Shown: positions 1-8,899 of the stretch, piece by piece | How positions within the stretch are numbered: position 1 is the stretch's first letter | Layout: each line of letters begins with the position of its first letter | Source: Streptomyces pyxinae | GTDB taxonomy: Bacteria > Actinomycetota > Actinomycetes > Streptomycetales > Streptomycetaceae | Length of the DNA stretch: 64,000 nucleotides | Assembly: GCF_024756275.1 (NCBI RefSeq) | Contig: NZ_JANUGQ010000018.1 | Coordinates: forward strand, 96,047 to 160,046 | Reading direction: 5' to 3' | The notes under the pieces: generated by a model | Database searches by the model: none | The model's input: the letters and a program-made list of their open reading frames with translations, nothing else | Told to the model about the DNA's origin: nothing | Position numbers and translations under genes: made by a program

Positions 1-2
1 TC

Positions 3-623
3 GCCGCCGCCCCGCGCTCCGGCTCGGTGGTGGCCACCCTGCGCGGCGCCGAGGTACGGCGCGGCGGATTCCGCTTCGGGCCGGTGTCGCTCCAGGTCGA
101 CTGGGCCGACCGGATCGCCATCACCGGTGCCAACGGGGCCGGGAAGTCAACTCTGTTGGCCGCTCTGCTGGGCCGGCTGCCGCTGGACTCCGGTCATGCC
201 GCGCTCGGCTCCGGAGTGGTGGTCGGCGAGGTGGACCAGGCCCGGCGGCTGTTCCACGGCGCGGAGTCGCTGCTGGACGCCTTCTGCGCCGCCGTACCGG
301 ACACCGAACCGGCCGACGTGCGCACCCTGCTCGCCAAGTTCGGACTCAAGGCGGACCATGTGCTGCGCCCGGCGGTCACCCTGTCGCCGGGGGAGCGGAC
401 CCGGGCCGCGCTCGCCCTGCTCCAGGGCCGGGGCGTGAACCTGCTGGTGCTGGACGAGCCGACCAACCACCTGGACCTGCCCGCCATCGAGCAGCTGGAG
501 GGTGCCCTGGACGGCTACCCGGGCACTCTGCTGCTGGTCACCCACGACCGCCGGATGCTGGCGGCCGTGCACACCACCCGCCGGATCGACGTGGCCGACG
601 GCAAGGTCACCGAACTGACCTGA
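3..623 (+). CDS. ABC-F family ATPase, C-terminal half (cut by window start)
   Basis: This is the second nucleotide-binding domain of an ABC-F protein, a soluble twin-ATPase family that acts on ribosomes (translation factors or antibiotic-resistance proteins). The frame is open from base 3, so the first ATPase domain and the linker lie upstream of the window. Visible motifs are a Walker A (GANGAGKST, near base 126), the ABC-F signature LSPGERTRAAL and Walker B LVLDEPTNHLD, followed by the switch histidine in LVTHD. No transmembrane segment is present. Which ABC-F subgroup it belongs to cannot be said without the missing half. Confidence 0.9.
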   Translation, partial: AAAPRSGSVVATLRGAEVRRGGFRFGPVSLQVDWADRIAITGANGAGKSTLLAALLGRLPLDSGHAALGSGVVVGEVDQARRLFHGAESLLDAFCAAVPDTEPADVRTLLAKFGLKADHVLRPAVTLSPGERTRAALALLQGRGVNLLVLDEPTNHLDLPAIEQLEGALDGYPGTLLLVTHDRRMLAAVHTTRRIDVADGKVTELT

Positions 624-861
624 ACCGCACGCCGGCGGCGCGGGGGCGGCGGACGGCGCCCGGGGCCGGGCGGGTCGGCCCTCCTCCCGGTCGAGCTCGG
701 TGACCGGCCGCCGGAACGCCGGAGGACTCACCGCGCCGAAGCCGCCACCCGGCGCAGGCCCCCGGCCTCGTGCCATGGGCCGTACGGGCACGGCGAGACA
801 CGAACGGCCCTCTCCCGCTCAGCTCCGCCCGGCTTCGGGCGGAGCCGGGCGGGTCGTCGGG

Positions 862-1351
862 TCAGTTCGTGCCTGCGAGGGCCGGCTGAGAGGCGCCCTG
901 GGCCTCGGCTGCCGTCCCGGTGGCCGGGTGACGCGGATCGTGCCGGACGAGGACGGTGGCGGCCAGGGCGGCGAGGACGAGGATGCCGGCGGTCCACCGG
1001 ATGGCGGTGGAGTAGCCGTGGACGAAAGCGTCGAACGGCAGGTCTCCGGCCGCCGGGGAGGCCGGGTGGCGGTGGGCGTAGGTGGTGGTGGCGCCGGTGG
1101 CGATGGTGTTGAGCGGGGTGGTACCGATGGCGCCGCCGATCTGCTGGGAGGTGTTGACCATCGCGGAGGCGACGCCGGGAGTCCTCCGGGCTCACGCCGA
1201 CGGTGGCCAGGCTCATGGCGGCATCATGGCGGTACCCAGCCCCAGGCCCATGACGAACATGCCGGGCAGGACGACGCCCGCGTACGAATTGTGGGGGGAT
1301 CTGGGCGAGGACGACCAGGCCCACGGCGGCGACCAGGAACGATGGCTCGGC
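862..1351 (-). pseudogene. Decayed MFS drug exporter (DHA2/EmrB-QacA type), C-terminal remnant
   Basis: Three reading frames on the minus strand together give the C-terminal part of a 14-TM major facilitator exporter. One frame carries SFLVAAVGLVVLAQIPP and MSLATVGVSPEDS (about 1345 to 1180). A second carries MVNTSQQIGGAIGTT through the last membrane helix to a stop at 862. The segment between them, which should read like a glycine-rich helix, is out of frame. At least two frameshifts and a missing N-terminal two thirds mark a dead gene. The family match rests on the typical NTSQQIGGAIG and SPEDS motifs. Confidence 0.75.
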
Positions 1352-2013
1352 GCACTGACACCCGCGCGGGAACGGACCGCTACGCGTCCGCCGGGCAGGG
1401 CTCGGCCTTCCGGGGCGCCGAGCCGGTCCGGAAGGTTCTCGACGGGAGAGGTGGCCGCCGTACGAGCGGGACGGAAGACGTCGGACGGCGCGCGGCGACC
1501 CGCCCACTGCCACCCGTCCGCCCGCCCGGCCCCGGGCCGGGGCGCCGGCGCGAAGGGCCGCTCACGAGCTGTCCCACGAGGTGTCCCACGAGCTGTCCGA
1601 CGAGCCGTCCGACGTGGTGGGAGATCCGCCGCGGAAGGGGAGCGGGGCGGGGCCGGCCTTGCCGGTGGCCGGCTTCGGGTCGATGGCCGTGCCCGTGGGA
1701 CGCCGGTCCTGCCGGGCGCCCGCCCGCTTCTCCGGCGTCTTCATGGGCGTCACCCCGCTCTTCGCCGTCCCGGTCGCGCCGGTCGCCCCCGACCGGCACC
1801 CGGCCCCGGCTCCCGGGCGGCCGGCCCGGTGATCGCCGCCGCCGACGCGGTCGCCGCCGTCCGCGCCGCGGCCCGGGAACGGCGCCCGGCCCGGACACCC
1901 ACCGCCCGCCGCCGGGCGCGCCGGGATGCCGAAGGGGGGCGCGGGAACACGACCGGTCCCACGCCCCCCTTCACGTACGGCTCTCTCCGCCGGGCCGCCG
2001 ACCCGGCGGACGC
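1352..2013. other. Stretch without a convincing gene
   Basis: No open frame here resembles a known protein. A 63-codon minus-strand frame (1753 to 1562) ends in an Asp/Ser/Trp-rich tail written by short direct repeats of a GTCCCACGAG-like unit near 1567-1612. It has no clear ribosome binding site and I do not call it a gene. The rest is low-complexity GC-rich DNA between the dead MFS gene and the 3' end of tex. Confidence 0.5.
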
Positions 2014-4452
2014 TCAGCGGCGGCCCTTGCCCCCGCCGTCCTTGTTCAGAAGCCCGGCCTTGCGCAGGGCGTCGGCCATCGCGCTGTTGGCGGGCGCCGG
2101 AGAGCGGTCGCCGCCCCCGGTACGCGGCTGACCGCCGCCCCCGGTCCGGGACTGCCCGCCGCCTCCGGTCCGCGGCTGACCGCCGCGCCCGCCGCCGCCC
2201 TGGCGCTGCTGCGGCGGCCGTCCGCCCCGGCCGCCGCCGCTCCGCTGCTCCCGCCGGGCCCCCTGGCCGTCTCCGCCGGCCTCGTCGTCCAGCCGCAGAG
2301 TGAGCGAGATGCGCTTGCGCGGCACGTCCACGTCCAGCACCTTCACCTTCACCACGTCGCCCGGCTTCACCACCTCGCGCGGGTCCTTGACGAAGTTCCG
2401 GGACATCGCGGAGACATGGACCAGGCCGTCCTGGTGCACCCCGATGTCCACGAAGGCGCCGAACGCGGCCACATTGGTGACGACGCCCTCCAGCACCATC
2501 CCCGGACCGAGGTCGCCGATCTTCTCCACACCCTCCTTGAAGGTGGCCGTCCGGAAGGCCGGCCGGGGGTCGCGGCCGGGCTTCTCCAGCTCGCGCAGGA
2601 TGTCGGTGACGGTCGGCAGGCCGAACTTCTCGTCCACGAACTCGTCCGGCCGCAGCGACCGCAGCACTCCGGTGTTGCCGATCAGCGCCGCGACCTCACC
2701 ACCCGCCTTCCGGCCCATCGCCCGCACCACCGGGTACGCCTCCGGGTGCACACTGGACGCGTCCAGCGGGTCGTCGCCGCCCCGGATCCGCAGAAAGCCC
2801 GCGCACTGCTCGTACGCCTTCGGACCCAGCCGGGACACGTCCTTGAGCGCCTTCCGGGAGCGGAACGGGCCGTTGGCGTCCCGGTGCGCCACGATGTTCT
2901 CCGCCAGCCCGGCGCCGATGCCCGACACCCGGGAGAGCAGCGGCGCCGAGGCGGTGTTGACGTCCACCCCGACGCCGTTCACACAGTCCTCCACCACCGC
3001 GTCCAGCGAGCGGGAGAGCTTCACCTCGGACAGATCGTGCTGGTACTGGCCGACGCCGATCGACTTCGGGTCGATCTTCACCAGCTCGGCCAGCGGGTCC
3101 TGGAGCCGCCGCGCGATCGAGACGGCCCCGCGCAACGACACGTCCAGCTCCGGGAGTTCCTGCGAGGCGAAGGCTGAGGCGGAGTACACCGAGGCACCCG
3201 CCTCGGAGACCATCACCTTGGTGAGCCCCAGCTCCGGATGACGGGCGATCAGGTCACCGGCGAGCTTGTCGGTCTCCCGGGACGCGGTGCCGTTGCCGAT
3301 GGCGACCAGCTCGACCGCGTGCTCCTTCGCCAGCCGGGCCAGCTTCGCCAGCGACTCGTCCCACTTGTTGGCGGGGACGTGCGGGTGGACGGTGTCGGTG
3401 GCGACCACCTTGCCGGTCGCGTCCACCACGGCCACCTTCACCCCGGTACGGAAGCCGGGGTCGAGGCCCAGGGTGGCCCGGGTGCCGGCGGGCGCCGCCA
3501 GCAGCAGATCGCGGAGGTTCGCCGCGAAGACCCGGACCGCCTCGTCCTCGGCCGCCGTCCGCAGCCGGAGCCGGAGATCGATGCCGAGGTGCACCAGGAT
3601 CCGGGTCCGCCAGGCCCAGCGGACCGTGTCGGCCAGCCAGGCGTCACCCGGCCGGCCCTGCCGGGAGACCCCGAACCGGCGGGCCACCATGCCCTCGTAC
3701 GCCGTGGGCCCGGGCGTGTCGGACGGCTCCTCCGGCTCCAGCACCAGGTCGAGCACGTCCTCCTTCTCGCCCCGGAGCATCGCCAGCACCCGGTGCGAGG
3801 GCAGCTCGGTGAAGCCCTCCGCGAAGTCGAAGTAGTCGGCGAACTTGGCGCCCGCCTCCTCCTTGCCGCCCCGCACCCGGGCCACCAGCCGGCCGCGTGT
3901 CCACATTCGCTCGCGCAGCTCCCCGATGAGGTCGGCGTCCTCCGAGAACCGCTCGGTGAGGATCGCCCGGGCCCCCTCCAGGGCGGCGGCCGGGTCCGCG
4001 ACCCCCTTCTCCGGGTCGGTGAACGCTGCGGCCGCGGCGAGCGGTTCCGCCGACGGGTCGGCCAGCAGCCCGTCCGCCAGCGGTTCGAGCCCCGCCTCGC
4101 GGGCGATCTGCGCCTTGGTCCGCCGCTTCGGCTTGAAGGGCAGATAGATGTCCTCCAGCCGCGCCTTGGTGTCGGCCGCCCGGATGCTCGCCGCCAGCTC
4201 GTCGGTGAGCTTGCCCTGCTCGCGTACGGATTCCAGGACGGCGGTCCGCCGCTCCTCCAGCTCCCGGAGGTAGCGCAGCCGCTCCTCCAGCGTGCGCAGC
4301 TGCGCGTCGTCGAGCATCTCGGTCGCTTCCTTGCGGTAGCGCGCGATGAACGGCACGGTCGAGCCGCCGTCGAGCAGCTCGACCGCCGCCCGCACCTGCC
4401 GCTCCCGTACGCCGAGCTCCTCGGCGATCCTGCCTTCGATGGACGTCGTCAC
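2014..4452 (-). CDS. tex: Tex-family RNA-binding protein (S1 domain accessory transcription factor)
   Basis: Tex proteins are conserved cytoplasmic nucleic-acid-binding factors linked to transcription. The protein shows the N-terminal helical region (GSTVPFIARYRKEATEML), the YqgF/RuvC-like domain (LGLDPGFRTGVKVAVVD), the helix-hairpin-helix segment (ASAPLLSRVSGIGAGLAENIV, with DVSRLGPKAYEQCAGFLRI after it) and one S1 domain near the C-terminus (VLEGVVTNVAAFGAFVDIGV). The chosen GTG at 4452 starts the usual TSIEGRIAEELGV sequence; an upstream extension to 4482 is possible. Length is about 812 residues, typical plus a tail. The tail is unusual: a Gly/Arg/Gln-rich stretch with four near-identical TGGGGQPR-type units, encoded by repeated DNA at about 2095-2200, probably adding RNA affinity. 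Confidence 0.95.
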   Translation of the reverse strand: MTTSIEGRIAEELGVRERQVRAAVELLDGGSTVPFIARYRKEATEMLDDAQLRTLEERLRYLRELEERRTAVLESVREQGKLTDELAASIRAADTKARLEDIYLPFKPKRRTKAQIAREAGLEPLADGLLADPSAEPLAAAAAFTDPEKGVADPAAALEGARAILTERFSEDADLIGELRERMWTRGRLVARVRGGKEEAGAKFADYFDFAEGFTELPSHRVLAMLRGEKEDVLDLVLEPEEPSDTPGPTAYEGMVARRFGVSRQGRPGDAWLADTVRWAWRTRILVHLGIDLRLRLRTAAEDEAVRVFAANLRDLLLAAPAGTRATLGLDPGFRTGVKVAVVDATGKVVATDTVHPHVPANKWDESLAKLARLAKEHAVELVAIGNGTASRETDKLAGDLIARHPELGLTKVMVSEAGASVYSASAFASQELPELDVSLRGAVSIARRLQDPLAELVKIDPKSIGVGQYQHDLSEVKLSRSLDAVVEDCVNGVGVDVNTASAPLLSRVSGIGAGLAENIVAHRDANGPFRSRKALKDVSRLGPKAYEQCAGFLRIRGGDDPLDASSVHPEAYPVVRAMGRKAGGEVAALIGNTGVLRSLRPDEFVDEKFGLPTVTDILRELEKPGRDPRPAFRTATFKEGVEKIGDLGPGMVLEGVVTNVAAFGAFVDIGVHQDGLVHVSAMSRNFVKDPREVVKPGDVVKVKVLDVDVPRKRISLTLRLDDEAGGDGQGARREQRSGGGRGGRPPQQRQGGGGRGGQPRTGGGGQSRTGGGGQPRTGGGDRSPAPANSAMADALRKAGLLNKDGGGKGRR

Positions 4453-4626
4453 GGTGTCCCGACTCGCCTTCTCGTGCCTCAAGCTTGCCCGAGCATTCTG
4501 CCGGTCCGCCCCGGCCGCTGTCGCACCTGCCCGGGCCGGACCGCCCGCCGGCGCGCCCGGCTCGGGGCCGCCCCGGCGGGTACCCGGCCCGGGCCACCCA
4601 CGACGGGCGGCACCCGGGCGGTCATC

Positions 4627-5496
4627 TCAGCCCTGGCTCAACAGGTCCTGGGGGAACGCCCCCGCGCCGACCGCCGTGGCGAGGAAGCCCCGGCCCAGCT
4701 CGGTCAGCCGGGCCACGCCGGTCTCGCCCAGGTGCTCGTACGGCGCGGAGTCCAGCCGGTCGGTGTGCTCCTCCACCTCGGCCCGCAGCGCCGTACCGGT
4801 GCCGGTCAGCGCGCCCCCCTCGTCCAGCAGCCCGCGCTCGCGCAGCCGTCCGGCCGCGGCCTCCCAGTCGGCCCGCCGCCAGCCCCGGGTGGTCAAGATC
4901 CAGCCGGGGCGCATGCCCTTGCCGGTCGCCGTGTGGCTGACCAGCGCCTCCAGCGGATCCAGGCCGGCGGAGAGCAGGGCGGCCAGATGACCGTCGCCCC
5001 GGTGCTCGCGCAGCAGGGTGGCCGCGTGCCAGAACGCCAGGTGGGGCTCGCCGGGCACCGGCAGATCGGCGTGCGCGGCGTACAGCGGCCGGGCGTGCCG
5101 GGTGCAGCCCTCGACGGCGCGCAGGGCGAGTTCCGCCGCCTCGGCCATCTCCGCCGAGCCGATCACGGCCTCGCCGAGCAGCCGGCGGAGCGTCGAGTCG
5201 GCGGCCCGCAGCCGGGCGGCCAGTACCGCGTCGGGCGCCGCCACCGACCAGACGGCCGGGAGGTGCCGGGCGACCAGCTCGTGGTTGAAGTTGTAGAAGG
5301 TGGCCGTCACCGTGCCCGGGCCCACCGCGCCCATCGCGGCGGACCGGCCCGCGAAGTAGGCGGCGGAGGGATCGGTCACGCCCAGGGCGGCCATCTCCCG
5401 CCCCAAGTCGGGGGAGAACCAGAGCGTCGAGTGCAGCGGGTTGACCGCGTTGTGGCACCGGCGTCCGGCCCGGGGCGGCAGCGTCGTAGTCGTCAT
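4627..5496 (-). CDS. SCO6745-like HTH_67 family protein
   Basis: A 289-residue soluble protein of a family common in actinomycetes and named after S. coelicolor SCO6745 (as I remember it). Its biochemical role is unknown. Recognisable features are the N-terminal CHNAVNPLHSTLWFSP segment and a C-terminal winged-helix-like part (GWILTTRGWRRADWEAAA) with the typical ATGKGMRP motif just before it. A TetR-type operator-like palindrome lies 11 bases upstream of the ATG, so the gene is probably repressible. It is flanked by the tex promoter side and a repeat-rich desert. Confidence 0.85.
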   Translation of the reverse strand: MTTTTLPPRAGRRCHNAVNPLHSTLWFSPDLGREMAALGVTDPSAAYFAGRSAAMGAVGPGTVTATFYNFNHELVARHLPAVWSVAAPDAVLAARLRAADSTLRRLLGEAVIGSAEMAEAAELALRAVEGCTRHARPLYAAHADLPVPGEPHLAFWHAATLLREHRGDGHLAALLSAGLDPLEALVSHTATGKGMRPGWILTTRGWRRADWEAAAGRLRERGLLDEGGALTGTGTALRAEVEEHTDRLDSAPYEHLGETGVARLTELGRGFLATAVGAGAFPQDLLSQG

Positions 5497-5506
5497 GGCA
5501 GCACCT

Positions 5507-5522
5507 TACTGACCGGTCGGTA
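5507..5522 (-). promoter_or_regulatory. TetR-type operator-like palindrome
   Basis: The 16-base sequence TACTGACCGGTCGGTA matches its reverse complement at 14 of 16 positions. This is the form of many TetR/AcrR operators (ACCGACCGGT core). It sits 11-26 bases upstream of the HTH_67 gene start on the minus strand, where a bound repressor would block transcription. The cognate regulator is not identified. Confidence 0.5.
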
Positions 5523-5523
5523 T

Positions 5524-6472
5524 GCCGAACAGGCCGGGGAGGGCCCGGCAGGCGGGCCGGAGGACGGCCAGGGGGTGGCCCGGAGCGTTGGCCCGGGTAC
5601 CGACCCGAGCCCGCGGCCCCGGGCCCGGCCGGAGGGGCAGCGCCCCGGCACAGGCGCGGTGACGCGGCGGAGCCCGGAAAGGCCCCCGAGCGGACCGGGT
5701 GAGGGACCGGACGGCCGTCGACGAACGGCCCGGAGCCGCCCGGAGGCGGTTCGGGGGGAGCCCGCCGGGTGGGTGGGCCGCCCCGGGAACGGACCGGAGG
5801 CCCCCGGTGCCGGTGGGCGCCCCGGGAGGGGCCGGAGAGCAGCCCGTGCGCGGATCGGGGTCGGGCGGCCCAGGCCCGGCCCGGGGGTGACGGGTAGGTG
5901 AGCGGGGCGCCCGGTCGCGCCCGCGCCGCGCGGGCGCGGCCCGGGAATAGTCCGTGAGCGGGCCGGGGTCGGGCGACAGTCCGTGAGCGGTTCCGGGGAC
6001 GGCCCGGGGCGGCGCGCGAACAGTTCACGAGCGGACCGGAGGCCCCCCTGGGCGCCGGGCGGCGGCCCGCGAGCGTCCCCGGGAACGGCCCGGGAACGGA
6101 CGGCGAGCGGGCCAGGGCGGCCTGGGGGTGACGGGTAGGTGGGCGGGGCGCCCGGTCGCGCCCGCGCCGAGCGGGCGCGGCCCGGGAATGGACCGTGAGC
6201 GAGCCAGGGCGGCCGGGCGGCGGCCCGCGAGCGGCCTGGGGACGGCTCGAGAACGGACGGGGAACGGGCCAGGGCGCCTGGGCGGCAGCCCACGAACGGC
6301 CCCGGACGGCCCCGGACGGCCCGGGAGCAGCCCCCGGGGGCCGCCCGAGAACGGACGGCGAACAGCCCCGGGCACGGCCCGCAAGCGGACCAGGGCGGCC
6401 GGGCGGCGGCCCGCGAGCGGCCCCGGGACGGCCCGGGCGCGGCCCCCGACCGGACCGTCGCCGGGTCCGGGC
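5524..6472. repeat. Repeat-rich gene desert with a 78-bp direct duplication
   Basis: About 950 bases without a credible gene. A 78-base segment at 5883-5960 recurs at 6124-6201 with about five differences. A shorter GGGCGGCGGCCCGCGAGCG motif appears near 6058, 6214 and 6404, and variants of CCCGGGAACGGACC are scattered throughout. Both strands show long open frames, but their translations are Pro/Arg/Gly repeats expected from unstable GC-rich DNA. It may be decayed or slippage-expanded intergenic DNA. Confidence 0.7.
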
Positions 6473-7240
6473 TCAGCCGCGTTCGGCGCCGTCGCCCGGT
6501 ACCGCCCAGGTGAAGCGGGGCGGGCGGCGCTCCAGGAAGGCGGCCACGCCCTCGGCGGTGTCGCCGCTGGCGAGTGCCTGCTCCGCCCAGTACGCGTCCC
6601 GGTCGGTGCGGCCGCCGGCGAACTCCTTGGCCGCCGCCTGGGTCAGCCGCGACCGGGCAGTGAGGCTCCGGGTGAACTCCGCGACCCGCTTCTCCAGCGA
6701 CCCGGCCGGCAGCACCTCGTCCACCAGGCCGGTGCGCAGCGCCCGTTCCGTGTCCACCAGCTCGCCGGAGAAGAGCAGGTACTTGGCGGCCGACGGCCCC
6801 ACCAGGGCCACCAGGCGCCGGGTGGAGGAGGCCGGGTAGACGATGCCCAGCTTGGCCGGGGTCACCCCGAAGAGGGCGCCCTCTTCCGCGAACCGCAGAT
6901 CGCAGGCGGCGGCCAGCTGGCTGCCGCCGCCCACGCAGTGGCCCCGCACGGCGGCCAGGGTCGGCTTGGGGAAACCGGCCAGCGCCTCCTCGGCCCGTAC
7001 CGCGAGCGACTGCTGCTCGTCCCCGGGTTCGCGCAGCGTGGAGATGTCCGCCCCGGCGCAGAAGGTGGTCCCCGCCCCGGTCAGTACCAGCGCCCGCACC
7101 TCCCGGTCGGCGGCGAGCCCGGCGAGCAGCCCGGGCAGCGCCCGCCACATGGCGGCGGTCATGGCGTTCCGCTTGGCCGGATTGCTGATGACGACGGTGG
7201 CGACTCCATCCGTGACGGAGTGCTGCAACTGCGGCTCCAT
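6473..7240 (-). CDS. Enoyl-CoA hydratase/isomerase family protein
   Basis: A 255-residue crotonase-fold enzyme expected to hydrate or isomerise enoyl-CoA esters in the cytoplasm. The oxyanion-hole segments are visible: TTFCAGADIS and RGHCVGGGSQLAAACDLRFA. The second catalytic-Glu position of classical hydratases falls in FGVTPAKLGIVYP, where no Glu is present at the usual site, so the exact reaction may differ. The ATG at 7240 is chosen over an upstream in-frame start at 7369 because the crotonase domain begins directly after it. A perfect 12-base palindrome lies 26 bases upstream. Confidence 0.88.
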   Translation of the reverse strand: MEPQLQHSVTDGVATVVISNPAKRNAMTAAMWRALPGLLAGLAADREVRALVLTGAGTTFCAGADISTLREPGDEQQSLAVRAEEALAGFPKPTLAAVRGHCVGGGSQLAAACDLRFAEEGALFGVTPAKLGIVYPASSTRRLVALVGPSAAKYLLFSGELVDTERALRTGLVDEVLPAGSLEKRVAEFTRSLTARSRLTQAAAKEFAGGRTDRDAYWAEQALASGDTAEGVAAFLERRPPRFTWAVPGDGAERG

Positions 7241-7265
7241 GCGCCGGATGCTATCCGCCCGGGCC

Positions 7266-7277
7266 GATCGTACGATC
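7266..7277. promoter_or_regulatory. Perfect palindrome in divergent promoter region
   Basis: GATCGTACGATC is a perfect 12-base palindrome between the divergently transcribed enoyl-CoA hydratase (start 7240) and HdeD-like gene (start 7356). Its position suggests an operator; no regulator is assigned. Confidence 0.35.
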
Positions 7278-7355
7278 AAGAAGGGGTGCCGCCGCCGCGC
7301 GGAGACCGCGGCCCGGCGGCCCGCACGGACCACTGCCAGGAAGTGAGACACGCTC

Positions 7356-8123
7356 ATGGCCGACCCCACCCCCGATCCCTCCCGGCACCCCGCCCCCGGC
7401 GCCGCGCCCGGCCCCGAGGGACCCGCCGGACCCGGTCCGGTCGCCGACGAGACGCCCGCCGCCCCCGGCCGGGGCGCCCCGGCCGGCCCCCGGGCGGAGA
7501 GCGGCAGGCTCCGGCGGAGCTTCGGTGTGCTCGCCCTGCTCGGCGCGATCCTGGTCCTCGGCGGGCTGATCGGCCTCGTCTACACCGGCGTCGCCACCCT
7601 CACCTCCATGATCCTCTTCGGCTGGCTGCTGCTGATCGGCGGCGTCGTCGGGCTGGTGCACGCCGTGCAGTCGCGGGGCGAGGGCTATTTCTGGCTGGCC
7701 GTGGTGGTCGCGGCGCTGAACATCGCCGCCGGCGTCGTGGTGATCCGGCACCCCGTGGAGTCGGCCGAGGCGCTGACCATGTTCGCCGCCCTGCTCTTCC
7801 TCACCGGCGGGGTCTTCCGGCTGGTCGGCAGCGTGGTGGTGCGCGGGCCGCAGTTCGGCTGGACTCTGCTCCAGGGCGCCTTCGGGCTGCTGCTGGGCGT
7901 GCTGGTGCTCGCCGAGTGGCCGGGCAGCAGCCTCTACGTCCTGGGCACCTTCTTCTCGCTCGCCCTGCTCTTCGACGGTCTCGGGCTCATCGCCACCGGC
8001 GTGGGCGGCCGGCGGATCGTCAGCCTGGTCGCGGGGGAGCAGGGCGAGCCGGGGGAGCGCCACGGACGGCGAAAGCACGGCACGGCGGCGACGAAAGCAG
8101 CGACTCGACGGTCGAAGAAATGA
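7356..8123 (+). CDS. HdeD-like (DUF308) integral membrane protein
   Basis: A 255-residue protein with a ~50-residue Pro/Ala/Gly-rich cytoplasmic N-terminus, then about six hydrophobic segments (for example VLALLGAILVLGGLIGLVY and FWLAVVVAALNIAAGVVVI), and a basic Lys/Arg-rich tail. The repeated glycine-rich helices with the VVVIRHP motif are typical of the DUF308/HdeD family. HdeD in enteric bacteria is tied to acid stress at high cell density; the role in actinomycetes is not established. It starts with ATG after a GGAAGTGA-like ribosome binding site. Confidence 0.8.
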   Translation: MADPTPDPSRHPAPGAAPGPEGPAGPGPVADETPAAPGRGAPAGPRAESGRLRRSFGVLALLGAILVLGGLIGLVYTGVATLTSMILFGWLLLIGGVVGLVHAVQSRGEGYFWLAVVVAALNIAAGVVVIRHPVESAEALTMFAALLFLTGGVFRLVGSVVVRGPQFGWTLLQGAFGLLLGVLVLAEWPGSSLYVLGTFFSLALLFDGLGLIATGVGGRRIVSLVAGEQGEPGERHGRRKHGTAATKAATRRSKK

Positions 8124-8215
8124 TTCTGCCGAAAGAAAGCGGTCGCGATCCGTCGATGTGAGTCCACTTGTGTTCACCCGCCCGGCCGGGCCCCACCGGG
8201 GCCAAGACTCGGACC

Positions 8216-8899
8216 GTGACGACAGTCGACCGGCCCGATGAGTCCGGTGCCACCGATGACAGTGACGACCCCGACAGCGCCGGCCACGACACCGCCGGAC
8301 CCCCCGCGCCGCCCCCGCGTCCGCCCGCACCCACGCCCCCGCCCGTGCCTCCGCCTCCGCCCGTGCCCCGGCCCTCGCCTCCGCCCGCGCCTCCGCCGCC
8401 GGTGGCCGCCGTCCCCCCGGGTGCCGCCTCCGGGGCGCCCGCCTACGCCACCGCCTGGCGCTTCACCGCCCCGGCCGTGGAGATCACCGTGCCCCGGATC
8501 CGGCACGCCGTGCGCGACCTGCTGGAACGCCAGGGCGTACCGGTCCCGGACGACACCGCGCAAGGGCTGCTGGTGATCCTCTCGGAGCTGGTCACCAATG
8601 CCGTACGGCATGCCGCCCTGCTCTCCCCCGAGGTCGGCGTGGAGGTGGCCCTGGGGGAGCGGTGGGTGCGGGTGGCCGTGGAGGACGACCACCCCTACCG
8701 GCCCACCGCCCTGGAGGCGGACGAGGACCGGACCGGCGGCCGGGGGCTGCTGCTGGTCCGTGAGATCACCCGCGAGGCGGGCGGGGCGTACGACGTCGAG
8801 CACACCGCCGGCGGCGGCAAGGTCGTCTGGGCGGCCCTGCCGCTCACCCCCGTCCCGCACGCGCTCACCAGCCCCCGGTCTCCCCGGTCAGCTCCCTGA
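8216..8899 (+). CDS. ATP-binding protein, HATPase_c (anti-sigma/RsbW-like) with proline-rich N-terminus
   Basis: A protein of about 227 residues with a single GHKL ATPase domain of the small regulatory type abundant in Streptomyces; such proteins usually act as anti-sigma or partner-switching kinases. The N-box ELVTNAVRHAA, the G1 region VAVEDDHPYRP and the G2 motif TGGRGLLLVREI are visible. Roughly 45 residues of almost pure Pro/Ala repeats precede the ATPase domain. The GTG at 8216 is preferred; a TTG at 8168 would extend it. Its 3' end overlaps the convergent idi gene by 35 bases. Confidence 0.8.
   Translation: MTTVDRPDESGATDDSDDPDSAGHDTAGPPAPPPRPPAPTPPPVPPPPPVPRPSPPPAPPPPVAAVPPGAASGAPAYATAWRFTAPAVEITVPRIRHAVRDLLERQGVPVPDDTAQGLLVILSELVTNAVRHAALLSPEVGVEVALGERWVRVAVEDDHPYRPTALEADEDRTGGRGLLLVREITREAGGAYDVEHTAGGGKVVWAALPLTPVPHALTSPRSPRSAP

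Noticed and set aside
1562..1753. 63-codon minus-strand frame with an Asp/Ser/Trp tail
   Set aside because: No ribosome binding site, no family match, and composition set by short DNA repeats.
700..5901. Plus-strand open frames of 825 and 887 codons across the tex region
   Set aside because: They are antisense to tex and the HTH_67 gene, have Arg/Pro/Gly-rich translations and no recognisable domain; typical high-GC shadows.
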